A stretch of 60,000 bases of DNA, from NCBI RefSeq assembly GCF_932526225.1, contig NC_064036.1:17570953-17630952 (forward strand), read 5' to 3'. The position numbers and the translations under genes were made by a program. Position 1 is the first letter of the stretch; the number at the start of each line of letters is the position of its first letter. The notes under the pieces are model-generated. The model made no database searches. It saw only the letters and a list, made by a program, of their open reading frames with translations, and was not told the DNA's origin. Source of the DNA: Nematostella vectensis. Lineage: Eukaryota > Cnidaria > Anthozoa > Actiniaria > Edwardsiidae. Shown one piece after another: positions 47,483-56,141 of this stretch.

Positions 47483-49912
47483 TGTCTATCGACAGGGCGT
47501 TTACAGACGAGACTGGACATGATCCTCAATGGCTCCCTGATGATCACCCAGCCTACCAAGAGTACATCGAAGCTACGCACTCGATGGGCGGCGCAATAGG
47601 GTATCGCTTCAAGAAGTGGACCCAAAGAGAAAACATCAGGCCAACGCCTCTTAGATACAGGGATATCTGGCGAGCGGCGCAGGTTGAGTCCAAAATATGG
47701 AATAGCAGGGACAACTTAGGGGCGCAGCCTCATGCGCACATCGACATGCGTGCGGCGTACCTAGGATGCGAGGACAGTGTCTTCGGCGGCGCCTCGGACG
47801 CCATTGATCTGGTACGGAAATACGGCTTCCCTACGAACGTGTATCGTATCGCGGATGTTGCGGGACGGCCATTGAGCGAGGTTCTTCAACTTACCGGGGC
47901 CATTCAGTTGACCGAGTGGGGGTTCTCTGAGGCCTGCCACCCCTACACTTCCGGGAGGGTAGGGCAGCACTTGGAACAAAACGAGGGCTGGATCACCACG
48001 CCAGAGCTCAAGGACCTGCTAGACTCGGGTGACCTCGCTATGGCCGCGGCGAGGGAGGTGTTGTATAGCCTCGCCATGGCGACGAGTCCTCGATCGTAGT
48101 CCGCGACCGTGAAGAAGCCGCGTATCTGACGAACCTCCTTGCGGGCACCGACCACTTACTTAACTTCGAGCATGCCGACGGGGCTCATCTGATCCAATAC
48201 AAAGACGGAGTCCGGCGCTCACAATGGTACCACATCAGGGCCTTCGTCTTGGCGTACACAAACATAGCGTTGCGACGCATGTTGAGGCGGTTCCCTCGCG
48301 AAGACGTCCTCCGAGTGTGCACAGATGCCATATACGCAAAGGCGGTGCCCAGTGGTGTGAAGCTCGTGGAGCGAAATCTGAGGTATGGAGAGTGGGGCCA
48401 CAAGAGGCATGGGTACGAGTGGCGGCCCGAAGCGGCTTGGGGTCCGAAGAGGTCGGGGTGCTTGGCTAGGGAGCAAAGCACTGCGCCGAGTCTGCCGTGT
48501 GATCTGGTCGCCGCAACCTCTGCAAGGATGTATCTAGCCGGCCAGGGAGGGTTGGGGAAGACCGAGTGGGCGGTGAGCATGTTCCGTGGCCGTAACGTTG
48601 TGGTGCTCACCCCGAGAACGACCTCGCCCACGACCATCGCAACAACCCGCGCCTCGCGGTGAAGGCTCAAACCTACCACCACTACCTCTGCATACCAGCG
48701 GAGAAGCCGATAGAGGAGTGGAGACCTTCCGAGCTGGGGCACAAACTCGACCGCCTCGCAAAAGTGATCATCATTGACGAGTGCTGTAAGGTACAGACTA
48801 AAGTGCTACGCGCCATGCTAGGGTATCTCGCCACGCGGCCGTGTCAGGTAGTGTGTTGTGGCGACTATGGGCAGGTCCCGCTCTGGGGAGATAAAGAGGG
48901 GCCTCACGATATGCTCAAGGAGTGGGCACAAGGGAACATCCGCTGGTTCGAGTCCGACTACCGCTGTCTGTGTGAAGACTGCAGAAAGCCGTACAGTACA
49001 TGCGACTGCGGCTCTGCCGCCCCCTCCTCCAGGCTCCACGACATAAAGGGCCGGATTTGGTGTCAGCCAGACTCCCAACAGCTTGAGGTGTTTCAAGAGG
49101 AGTGGGATGGGGTGGCGTTTGACGCGGCGATCGAGCAGGCCCACCCAAGCGATATGTGGGTGTGCCCGACCAACAAGATGGGGGCCCTTGTTCAGCAGCG
49201 ATTGGTAGAGCACCACAGGAAGAACTACCCCCGACTGCCAGCAGCCATCCGCTTTGACCCCGATCCTAGCGTCGCGCATCGTTATCGCAAGCAAGGGCGG
49301 CCGGTGCCCGTGCCAGGCAAAAGGGGTGATAAGGTCGACGCGTACGAAGGCACGGTAGTCGAGGTCCCTCTCGGCGTGGTCCTTAACGGGCTTCCCCTCG
49401 AGTGGAAATACGCGGGCTGGGGGACAGTCCACCGGGTGCAGGGCAAGACCATCCAGAACCCAATACGTCTGTTTATCATAGACCACAGTTTACAGGGCTG
49501 GATCACGAATGCTGTGTACACCGGCATCTCCCGCGTGCGGCTCGCCGACCAGATAGTCCGCGTGATCCCCCCCGATGACACCCCAGGTGCCTTGGTTCCC
49601 AAAGGACTGCAGGCTACGCCCAGTAAAGAGCTCATTATAGCGCGAATCAAGCGATACGCTATAGACGACAGGCAAAAGGGTCACACGAAGTACACGGGGC
49701 CACAAAACGTTCTGACGGTAGACCACATGCTCGGCATGATTGCTGAGGCGGAAAAGAAGTGCACGCTCTGTGGCACTCAGCTTCTGCTTCAGGGCTACAC
49801 CAAGAGTCATCCCCAATGCTTCAGTATCGACCGGCGGGACGACAGTCAGGGTCACTACAAGTGGAATGTCAGACTCACGTGCCTCAGCTGCAATAGAAGG
49901 CACAAGCGCTGA
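47483..49912 (+). pseudogene. Replication protein: polymerase-like palm, SF1 helicase and HNH domain, 5'-truncated, two frameshifts
   Basis: Three overlapping frames read as one protein: 47483-48099, about 48080-48662 and about 48620-49912. Part one has HIDMRAAYLG (candidate polymerase motif A, D-x2-AAY) near 47735 and WITTPELKDLLDSG. Part two has a helix HIRAFVLAYTNIAL and CTDAIY (candidate motif C with only one Asp), then Walker A GGLGKT at about 48550. Part three has Walker B IIIDE (48766), motif III GDYGQ, THRVQGK-like VHRVQGKTI (49428), and YTGISRVR (49519), which are Pif1/RecD-type SF1 helicase motifs. It ends with CTLCG...SIDRRD...CLSCNRRHK, an HNH-type endonuclease with two Cys pairs. 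The N-terminus is missing because of the junction at 47483. The helicase and HNH are confident; the polymerase is inferred. Confidence 0.75.
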
Positions 49913-49990
49913 TCACGCTAGGGTGGCGCTAGCGTGGCGCTATGGTGACGCCAGCGCGGCCAGAAGATTTTTTCGATCGCGCTGGCGTCA
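49913..49990. terminator. GC-rich hairpin between convergent genes
   Basis: The gap between the convergent helicase-HNH and integrase genes contains GTGGCGCTAG/CGTGGCGCTA direct repeats and a GGCGCTATGGTGACGCCAGCGC stem. It could form a transcript end structure. Function is inferred from position only. Confidence 0.35.
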
Positions 49991-50931
49991 CGCTACGCAA
50001 CTGCGATCGCGTGAAGCCGTGCTTAGAGTACGCCGTGTAATACAACACCGGCTGCCCGGGCTCCATGACCCTCTTTAGTATTGGGTACGCCTTGCTTGTC
50101 CACCAAGGGTCCGTCGCTCGCCGTCGGCCCTTGTCCTGAAGGTCTTCCTCGTTTACGGCGATGTACACCTCCGTTCCGACCTCTAAGGGAACCTCTAAGG
50201 GGGGCTTTTCGGCTTTGAGAGGCACGCGCCTCAGCTTTATGGCGTCCTCAGGCGCAAAGCCAGTCATGCGAGTCTTCGTTGCGTTCATGTCCGAGATGAC
50301 GATTGGCAAAGTAGTAACCCACTCGCGGTTTGTCTTGCCGGACGCAAGCTTCTTCGAGTACTGCGCACGAAATAGGCGCTGCGCCAGCCAGCGGTGGAAA
50401 GACTCGGCGAAAGCTTGGCTCCTGTGGTGCCCTGGCTCAGCCCGTCGGACCTCCACCCCGTGGTCTGTTAGGAGCTTCGTGGTTGCATCCTTGAACTCCG
50501 TGCCGTCATCAACCATGAGGCCATGTGAGAGGTCCCTCTGCAAAGATGCCAGCGAGTTCGCGGGAGACGACGGCCGCGCTCTTAGTCCTCAGTGGGCGGG
50601 CGACTTTATATCGTGAAGCAACGTCAACGACAGTCAGGGCATACTTGTACCAGCGGTCGGTTGGCAAGAATAGCAGGTCCGACTGGTGGATACGGTTTGG
50701 TATCTGCTCCGAGAAGTGGGCGGAGGTAGTCGGAGGAGGGGGCGTCTGTGTGTAGCCCCCGACGGGCTGCGAGCTTACCCACCTGCGCACTCGATTTATG
50801 GAGGCTGAGCCCTTGGGGAGTTTGGCATGCAGAGCGATCACCCCATGGAAGCCACCTCTGGCGTAGTATATAGGACGAAGGAACGCATCGAGTTCTTCGT
50901 CGGACATGCGCTTGCCGTTCCGGCGGGCCAT
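49929..50931 (-). pseudogene. rve-type (DDE) integrase with one frameshift
   Basis: The upstream part (50931-50509) holds HQSDLLFL with the first catalytic Asp and VVDVASRYKVARPL. After a frameshift near 50525, the downstream part (to 49929) holds MVDDGTEF with the second Asp, HHRSQAFAESFHRWLAQRLF with the catalytic Glu, and a C-terminal SH3-like segment (VGTEVYIAV ... GFTRSQLRSV). This is the retroviral-type integrase of Polintons that inserts element DNA into host chromosomes. All three acidic residues remain and only the frame is broken. The first codons contain the 14-bp dispersed motif, and a second in-frame ATG at 50907 (MSDEELDAFLRP) may be the ancestral start. Confidence 0.88.
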
Positions 50932-51082
50932 TACGTGCGTATCGCGACGGGGGAATCAGTCTCCAACAGGCGGATGCCGTCTGCTACGCCTTCGGCGTAC
51001 GTATACGTACACGTATACGCGCAGCATGGAAAAAGGCCGCCTAGACGCATACGTACGTATACGCGTTTCGACGGAAGCTTCG
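50932..51082. promoter_or_regulatory. Integrase upstream region with GTATACG palindromes
   Basis: ACGTATACGTACACGTATACGC (50998-51020) and ATACGTACGTATACGCG (51051-51066) form overlapping palindromes in the intergenic gap upstream of the minus-strand integrase. Similar words occur in other gaps of the element. A promoter or origin role is inferred. Confidence 0.4.
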
Positions 51083-51497
51083 TCACAGCAAGCGGCTAGA
51101 TGCGTAGCCGATGGCTAGAGCGCCGGCGCCTATGTACGCCAACTCGGCGTTCTTCTGCGTTTTGCTGGGGACGTAGTAGTCGGACAGCTCGGGGGCCCGC
51201 ATCGACTCCAGGGAGGTCTGGTTGTAGAGTTTGAGCGCGTAGTCGGTGTCGGTGAAGTTCTGCTTTGCGAGGGACCCTCTCTCGCGACTTTGAGCTTGCC
51301 AATCGAGAATTGTTTTGTCGCCGCTGCTGGCAGCGTCCATAATCTTGTTGGTATTTCTCTAGGGCCTTGTCGTGCCTCTCCTTCTCGGCTAAGGCGGGGC
51401 TCTCATCGTTCGACAGGAACTTTGCGAGGTAGTTGCCACCAACGAATGCAGTCGCGTTTAGGACGGCGCCGCCAACCAAAATCGCGACAGAGGCCAT
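51083..51497 (-). pseudogene. Small membrane-anchored virion-type protein, one frameshift
   Basis: The N-terminal part begins MASVAILVGGAVLNATAFVG (start ATG at 51497 preferred over an upstream GTG), a hydrophobic segment, followed by a charged helix KERHDKALEKYQ. After a frameshift near 51338 the frame continues through TDYALKLYNQT and DYYVPSKTQKNAE to a C-terminal hydrophobic stretch IGAGALAIGYASSRLL. Two membrane segments flank a helical middle. The family is not named. Context among capsid genes suggests a virion membrane or morphogenesis protein. Confidence 0.6.
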
Positions 51498-51581
51498 GTT
51501 TATGCGAAGCACACTTCACGTGCTGTGTATGCGTATACGCATGCGCAAGGCGCGCACGAGTCTAATACACGGCCTACGCTA

Positions 51582-51806
51582 CTACATGGGCAGGATCTTC
51601 TGGTCCTCAAGGTAACCCTTTAAAGCGACAGCACCTGCGACGGCGGCAGTCATTTTTGCGTAGTTCATGGCGTTCGCGGAGGGGTCTTTGGTGAAGTCCT
51701 CGCCTAAGACCTTGCGCCCAACCCAGCCGATACCGGCGACGAGGCCGGTTATGACTGCGGCGTCGGTGATGGTCTTTGTAATCTTGCTCTGCTGCGTCGT
51801 CGACAT
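51582..51806 (-). CDS. Small two-helix membrane protein, intact
   Basis: 74 residues from ATG at 51806 to TAG. Two hydrophobic segments (AAVITGLVAGIGWVG at about residues 16-30 and AAVAGAVALKG at about 53-63) flank a short polar loop with FTKDPSANAMNYAK. The start codon lies directly after a gap containing a TGCGTATACGCA-like element on the far side of the next gene. No family is recognised. Position between integrase and capsid-type genes suggests a virion membrane protein. The frame shows no damage. Confidence 0.6.
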   Translation of the reverse strand: MSTTQQSKITKTITDAAVITGLVAGIGWVGRKVLGEDFTKDPSANAMNYAKMTAAVAGAVALKGYLEDQKILPM

Positions 51807-51846
51807 CGTGCGGATATGGGTGGGGCCCTCGTGTCTAAATGTCTGC

Positions 51847-52485
51847 TTACTCCATGGATAACAGCCGAGACCCGGGAGCGCGAAGCGCTGTCGCCGGAGC
51901 GCGCTCCTTGGTCTGTTGTGCAGCCGCCAGCGGCGGCCTTGCGGGCGGAGTCCCGCCGTCGGCCGCTGCGTGCGGATCGGTAGCTCCCTGGTTAACTGCT
52001 GGTGTGCGCGTGAACGCGGCAGCTAGCTCCCGCCTACGTGTGTAGAGGCCGATCGATGACACTAGAAGACCAGCGAGCTCGATGACCGAGCTGGCCGACC
52101 AGGCAGAGTTGCTCCCCGGGGCAGGTGTGTGTGCCGAAGGCATGCCAGCGCTTGCCGTTCCGGAGGCGGCATCATCGGCGCGCAAGCCCTGCGGCTCGCT
52201 CGGCCCCGGGGCCACCGGAGACTGCACGACACGAAGCGCCTCTTTCTTCGCTCTGTTGATTCGGTTCCACTTTGCCAAGCGCCTTCCGGCTTCGACTCGT
52301 CCAGGGTGAGGTCGGGTCGCGGGCGGTTCGGGGCTCGTGATTCGCGCCGCTGCCGGGACGGCAGCCACAGGCGTACGTGCAGGTTCTTGATGCTGTTTGC
52401 CAGGTTCTTGGGCAAGTCCTTGAGCAAGTTGTTCGTCAGGCTGGGCACTAGTACTTCCTTGATGTTCCTCCATCTGCGTCGACAT
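51847..52485 (-). CDS. Proline/alanine-rich membrane protein with C-terminal hydrophobic helix, intact
   Basis: 212 residues from ATG at 52485 (MSTQMEEHQG); an upstream TTG would add six residues. It has a low-complexity Gln/Pro/Ala-rich N-terminal half, a basic helix RRLAKWNRINRAKKEAL, then a single hydrophobic segment VIELAGLLVSSIGLYTRRR at about residues 137-155 and another Ala/Pro-rich tail. One copy of the 14-bp dispersed motif encodes GTASAG. Unknown family. A structural or membrane role in the particle is only an inference. Confidence 0.55.
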   Translation of the reverse strand: MSTQMEEHQGSTSAQPDEQLAQGLAQEPGKQHQEPARTPVAAVPAAARITSPEPPATRPHPGRVEAGRRLAKWNRINRAKKEALRVVQSPVAPGPSEPQGLRADDAASGTASAGMPSAHTPAPGSNSAWSASSVIELAGLLVSSIGLYTRRRELAAAFTRTPAVNQGATDPHAAADGGTPPARPPLAAAQQTKERAPATALRAPGSRLLSME

Positions 52486-52566
52486 GCGAACACGCGGTGT
52501 CAACTACTTGGAACCAAGTACTTGGTACCAAGTGGTAGAAGAAGTGGCGAGCTTTTAAATGAGCGT

Positions 52567-53145
52567 CTACTCTGGGATGGCGGGCTCGACACTGTCCGCG
52601 GCTGCTACCTCGCGTTGGCTCCGCGCGTCAGCGCTTGCCGTTCCGGCGGTGTCCACATAACGTGCTATGTGTAACTCCCCGGCGGCTAAAGCCATCAAAC
52701 AGCCGCAGCGTAGAGCCAGGCTTCCGCACAATGTGCGGAGCTCGTTGTTGACGATGTAGTCGGACACTAGGTCATTGTGAAGATCGACCACACTGTCTAT
52801 CGGCAGCGCCATGCCTACTAGCTTGGTCGTAAGCTTTAGAAAGCTGTCTGCCAGGGCGTCTGTAGTCCGGCTGGCTAGAGCGGTCTCGTATCGCCTCTCG
52901 TACTTCCTCACCTCCTCGGCGCTCATGCGTTTGACGTCGTCGTGAGTCAGGGCCTTGCCTACCATTTCTCTCGACTTCCCCGAGGCTACGAGAATCGCGA
53001 GTTTCTCCCTCGCGTCTGCTATCTCAGTTTGCTCACCTCCGGTTGCCGTCCCGGCAGGATGCGTCGAGCAGTCCAACTACTCGACGGCCGGGAGGCCTGC
53101 GGCGTCCCCCTCAAGAAGACTCTCAAAGTATTCGTCGCTCGTCAT
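52567..53145 (-). pseudogene. Unrecognised protein gene with in-frame TAG after 22 codons
   Basis: ATG at 53145 opens MTSDEYFESLLEGDAAGLPA, and a TAG at 53077-53079 interrupts the same frame, which then stays open to 52567. The main body is helical and charged (KALTHDDVKRMSAEEVRKYE), with a hydrophobic C-terminal third (SLALRCGCLMALAAGELHIARY). The segment ending GTASADARSQRE contains a copy of the 14-bp motif. Its location directly downstream of the ATPase suggests co-expression. Function is unknown. The stop may be inactivating or, less likely, read through. Confidence 0.55.
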
Positions 53146-53187
53146 GCCGTGGCTAAGGTGCATATACGTTATGCACTAGGGCGGTGG

Positions 53188-53790
53188 TTACCGTTCAACT
53201 AGGGCGATGGTATAAGGGTGACGCAAGCAAAACTCTAACTTCGAGAACTCTTTCGTCTTGAGGGCCTTCATGTACTCTTTCATCTTCTCTTCTGAGAGCT
53301 CCGCGCCGTAGTCATGCAGGATAGCTTTCTTGTCCGCCTTGCTAGGGGTATAGAAGACCACCAGGGCCGCGATGTTCTCGCGGAACGGCTTCGTGATGCT
53401 GGTGAGCTGCTGCGTGATCACCCACACGCTAATACCCACGTGGCGCGCGCTGAACGCCAAGTTGACGAGCTGGTCAGAGCGCCTCTTTACGTCTTTCAAG
53501 GCCGCACAGTCGTCGAGTATGATTAGCGTATTAGTGCCTTCGAAGAGAGCGGAGACAAACCTCAGCAGTATGTCGATCTGACCCACCTCAGGTGCGATGA
53601 CAAACAGACGATTGTCGCCCTCGCCGAAGCCGTCGTATGTTTTGTTGTAGACAAAGGTAGGGCACACGAGTACGATGTAGTCAAACTTGCCCCGGAAAGG
53701 GCCGCGCAGTCGGTCCACTATGAATTGGGTCTTCCCGCATGACGTCGGGCCCACAATGAGAGCGTTAAATGGGACGTTTTTCGGGTCCAT
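53188..53790 (-). CDS. A32-like genome packaging ATPase (FtsK/HerA superfamily), intact
   Basis: 200 residues from ATG at 53790 to TAA. The N-terminal Walker A is VGPTSCGKT (about residues 13-21). Walker B is TLIILDDCAAL (about 92-102), followed by FSARHVGISVWVITQQL, which includes the sensor-like TQQ. This order and length match the packaging ATPases of Polintons, virophages and large eukaryotic DNA viruses, which pump DNA into the capsid. It sits between the capsid gene and the 53145 gene on the same strand with short gaps. It is the best-preserved core gene of the element. Confidence 0.92.
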   Translation of the reverse strand: MDPKNVPFNALIVGPTSCGKTQFIVDRLRGPFRGKFDYIVLVCPTFVYNKTYDGFGEGDNRLFVIAPEVGQIDILLRFVSALFEGTNTLIILDDCAALKDVKRRSDQLVNLAFSARHVGISVWVITQQLTSITKPFRENIAALVVFYTPSKADKKAILHDYGAELSEEKMKEYMKALKTKEFSKLEFCLRHPYTIALVER

Positions 53791-53809
53791 ACCGCTCCGG
53801 CGTATGTGC

Positions 53810-55074
53810 TCAGTATTGTATGGACTCTAGCTGTCCGTTCATAAGGTTCATTTGGGCGTCGGCCACCACAAACACGTGACAGTTTACGCTACCCGAGCCG
53901 CCTGCCGTGCGTTTTATCTCGAGGTGCACACCGTCGCGGGTATTGACCAATCGGAGACCACCCCCATGGATGGCGCTGTCGTCCGTCGTTCGAAGGTCGA
54001 TCCACAGAGCAAACTTGTTATCGCCATAGAACGACTCGGGGCCGATTGCCGGGGCGGCGGGCGCTCCGCTGTGCCCCCCCGGGGAGGGGCGGACGAACCG
54101 CCTTTTCGCCTCCCTCCAGAAATCCGTGGGGCGCAGGCCCTGGCTGAAGACGTTGTTTGGCATGCCGTCGATTGTAACGCGAACGCTCTTGATGCCGGGG
54201 TACACGAACTTCTCAGAGTCGCGAGTCCCTGCCGTGTATGGCTCCACGAGAGGAGCAGCAGACCACTCATAGACCTCCGCGGCAGGCTGGCACTCTCGTT
54301 GATTATGCTGTCCGTCCCTTTGCTAATCACGAAGGTCTAGTGAAGGTTCACTTGCTCGTAGAAGAACGTTGTGCCGTTGTGGTAGGCGGCGGCTGCAGAC
54401 CGGGCGAGGTTGTCGTCCCTCAGGCTTTCATACTCCAGCTCTAGAGTTTTGATGCCATAGGATAATTTGGTGGCATCGGTTCCGACTACTACCTGGTCAG
54501 CCAATGCGAACGTGATCTCGAAGAGCAGCGCCTCGGAGAGCGCCCTTGGGTACAGCACGCCGTGGTCCGTCAGCAGAGAATGGTCTAGCGGGATGGTGTA
54601 CCTCGCCCCGTGGGCGGCGCTTAGAGCGTTCTCCTTGGCGTTACTGGTCGCCTTATCCCCAGCCTTGGAGCGAAGCTTGCGCATGTTTTCTGACTGTATG
54701 CCCTGCTTCAGGCGGTCCTCTCTCTCGACCTTGGACAGGTAAAGCTCCTCATACGTCTTGAAGACGTCGTAGCGGTTGGTGTCCTGGAGCGTTTCTCCTG
54801 CAAACGTTGTTTTCAGGCGGCTCACGAGATTTCGGCCGACGTTGTTCACGACGGTATTATTCGCATGGCCTGAGACGGAGAGATCGAGACCGACCCTCAA
54901 GGAGCCAGGCACGAGCGTGACGCCTTCCGATAGCTTTGGGACCGCCACATATAGCGTCTCGTCTGGGGAGGCCGTCGACGGGTTGAGAGTGACCCGGTGA
55001 ACAGTTCTCTCGGCTTTCAACCCCAGAGGAATTCTGGGTGTTCGTTGGGGGTCAAGTTTATCGCTGACTGACAT
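53810..55074 (-). pseudogene. Probable major capsid protein, one in-frame TAG and one frameshift
   Basis: The main frame runs from ATG at 55074 (MSVSDKLDPQRTPRIPLGLK) to a TAG at 54337-54339, continues in the same frame for about 28 codons, then shifts near 54250 and remains open to 53810. Total span is about 420 codons. Beta-rich segments (YVAVPKLSEGVTLVPGSLRV and VRVTIDGMPNNVFSQGL), location next to the packaging ATPase and length fit a double jelly-roll capsid protein of the Polinton lineage. This identity is inferred; no unique capsid motif proves it. Another virion structural protein is the main alternative. Confidence 0.65.
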
Positions 55075-55172
55075 CGTATACGTATATGCACATAAAGTAC
55101 GAAGCCGCGTGGCTATGGTGCGGACTGTTAGACATGTCTAACATAGCATAGCACGAGTTATGCGCACGCATC
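55075..55172. promoter_or_regulatory. Divergent intergenic region with GTATACGTATATGC element
   Basis: This 98-bp gap separates the minus-strand capsid gene from the plus-strand 55173 gene. ATCGTATACGTATATGCACATAAA directly abuts the capsid start and contains the GTATACG word seen in other gaps. It is a likely bidirectional promoter, by position. Confidence 0.5.
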
Positions 55173-56141
55173 ATGGGTGATGTTGACGTTGACATTGACG
55201 ATACCTTGCCGGGTGCGTCCGCCGATCGCGGGGCGGGGGACGACGAGACGACGCCCCTCATCCCGTTTGACCCCGACGATGGGGAGTCGATCCCAATGAC
55301 GAGCACGTCGTCGCCTACGCATGCTGCGCATAGCATGGCTTCGCGAAGCGCAGGAACGGCAAGCGCTGAAACCCCGTTCACCACAGGGGATGCAGCGACA
55401 AGACTCGGTCTCCTGTCCCTCAGGAAGGAATACCCAGACCTTAACGAGGATCTGATACGGTTCCAGTCAGACTGGAGGGGAAAGACGCTAATACAGGTTC
55501 GCGACCTCAAAAACGGAGGTTGGACTAAACCAAGACGGCTGTTCAACGAGGACGGGGGCGTCCGACAGGACGTTGCAAAGCTGAGTGGCTTCAAGCTGGC
55601 GATGGGGCCCGTGGCAGTGGTAGACGCGGTCATCCAGGAGAACACAGAACGAGTCCAAGAGCTGCAAGGGGTGGTAGCCGCAGACAGGGAGACCATCGAC
55701 GACCCTAACACGTCAGAGAGTCGCCGCCAAGAGGCCCGTGAGCGCAACGAGGAGAGGCTGTCCGAGATTGACGAACTAGAACGCGAAAACCGAGAGCTCG
55801 AGAACCAGAAGCCGCTAAGAGAGCGCGTCAAAGCCATCTTCAAAAAGTACGGCTTTACCGTCACCGCTATCGGGTTGGCCGTAGCGACGACGATCGCGGC
55901 CGTTGTGACGTCGCTCGGCAAGTCGCTCTCCTCCGTGGCCAGAGGGGTCGGTAACGGGCTTAAGGCCATCGGGAAAAATCTGGGCGAGCTTCTCCCCGGG
56001 CTAGTAGGCAGCATCGCGAACGTCGTGTTTAAGGCTGCAGGAAAAGCGGTGAAATTCCTTGGCGAAAATGCGTGGCTGCTCATTCTAGCCGTAGCCGCGT
56101 TCTTGGTTCGCCGAATGCAAAGCAGTCATCGGAACAAGTAA
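55173..56141 (+). CDS. Virion-type protein with coiled coil and C-terminal membrane helices, intact
   Basis: 322 residues from ATG to TAA. The N-terminus is acidic (MGDVDVDIDDTLPG), including a copy of the 14-bp motif at codons for AGTASAE. A middle domain (LRKEYPDLNEDLIRFQSDWR ... LFNEDGG) is followed by a strong coiled coil (NERLSEIDELERENRELENQ, about residues 190-210). A C-terminal third with two hydrophobic segments (VTAIGLAVATTIAAVVTSLG and NAWLLILAVAAFLV) flanks a Gly-rich amphipathic stretch. Such a layout would suit a membrane-active or internal virion protein, but the family is not established here. The 3' end overlaps the convergent neighbour by 16 bp. Confidence 0.7.
   Translation: MGDVDVDIDDTLPGASADRGAGDDETTPLIPFDPDDGESIPMTSTSSPTHAAHSMASRSAGTASAETPFTTGDAATRLGLLSLRKEYPDLNEDLIRFQSDWRGKTLIQVRDLKNGGWTKPRRLFNEDGGVRQDVAKLSGFKLAMGPVAVVDAVIQENTERVQELQGVVAADRETIDDPNTSESRRQEARERNEERLSEIDELERENRELENQKPLRERVKAIFKKYGFTVTAIGLAVATTIAAVVTSLGKSLSSVARGVGNGLKAIGKNLGELLPGLVGSIANVVFKAAGKAVKFLGENAWLLILAVAAFLVRRMQSSHRNK

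Noticed and set aside
48185-50078. Long opposite-strand frames over the helicase and integrase genes
   Set aside because: High GC content leaves the antisense strand open by chance. The motif-bearing strand is unambiguous.
55058-56083. Serine-rich 341-residue minus-strand frame
   Set aside because: It is an antisense shadow of the intact 322-residue plus-strand gene with coiled coil and membrane helices.
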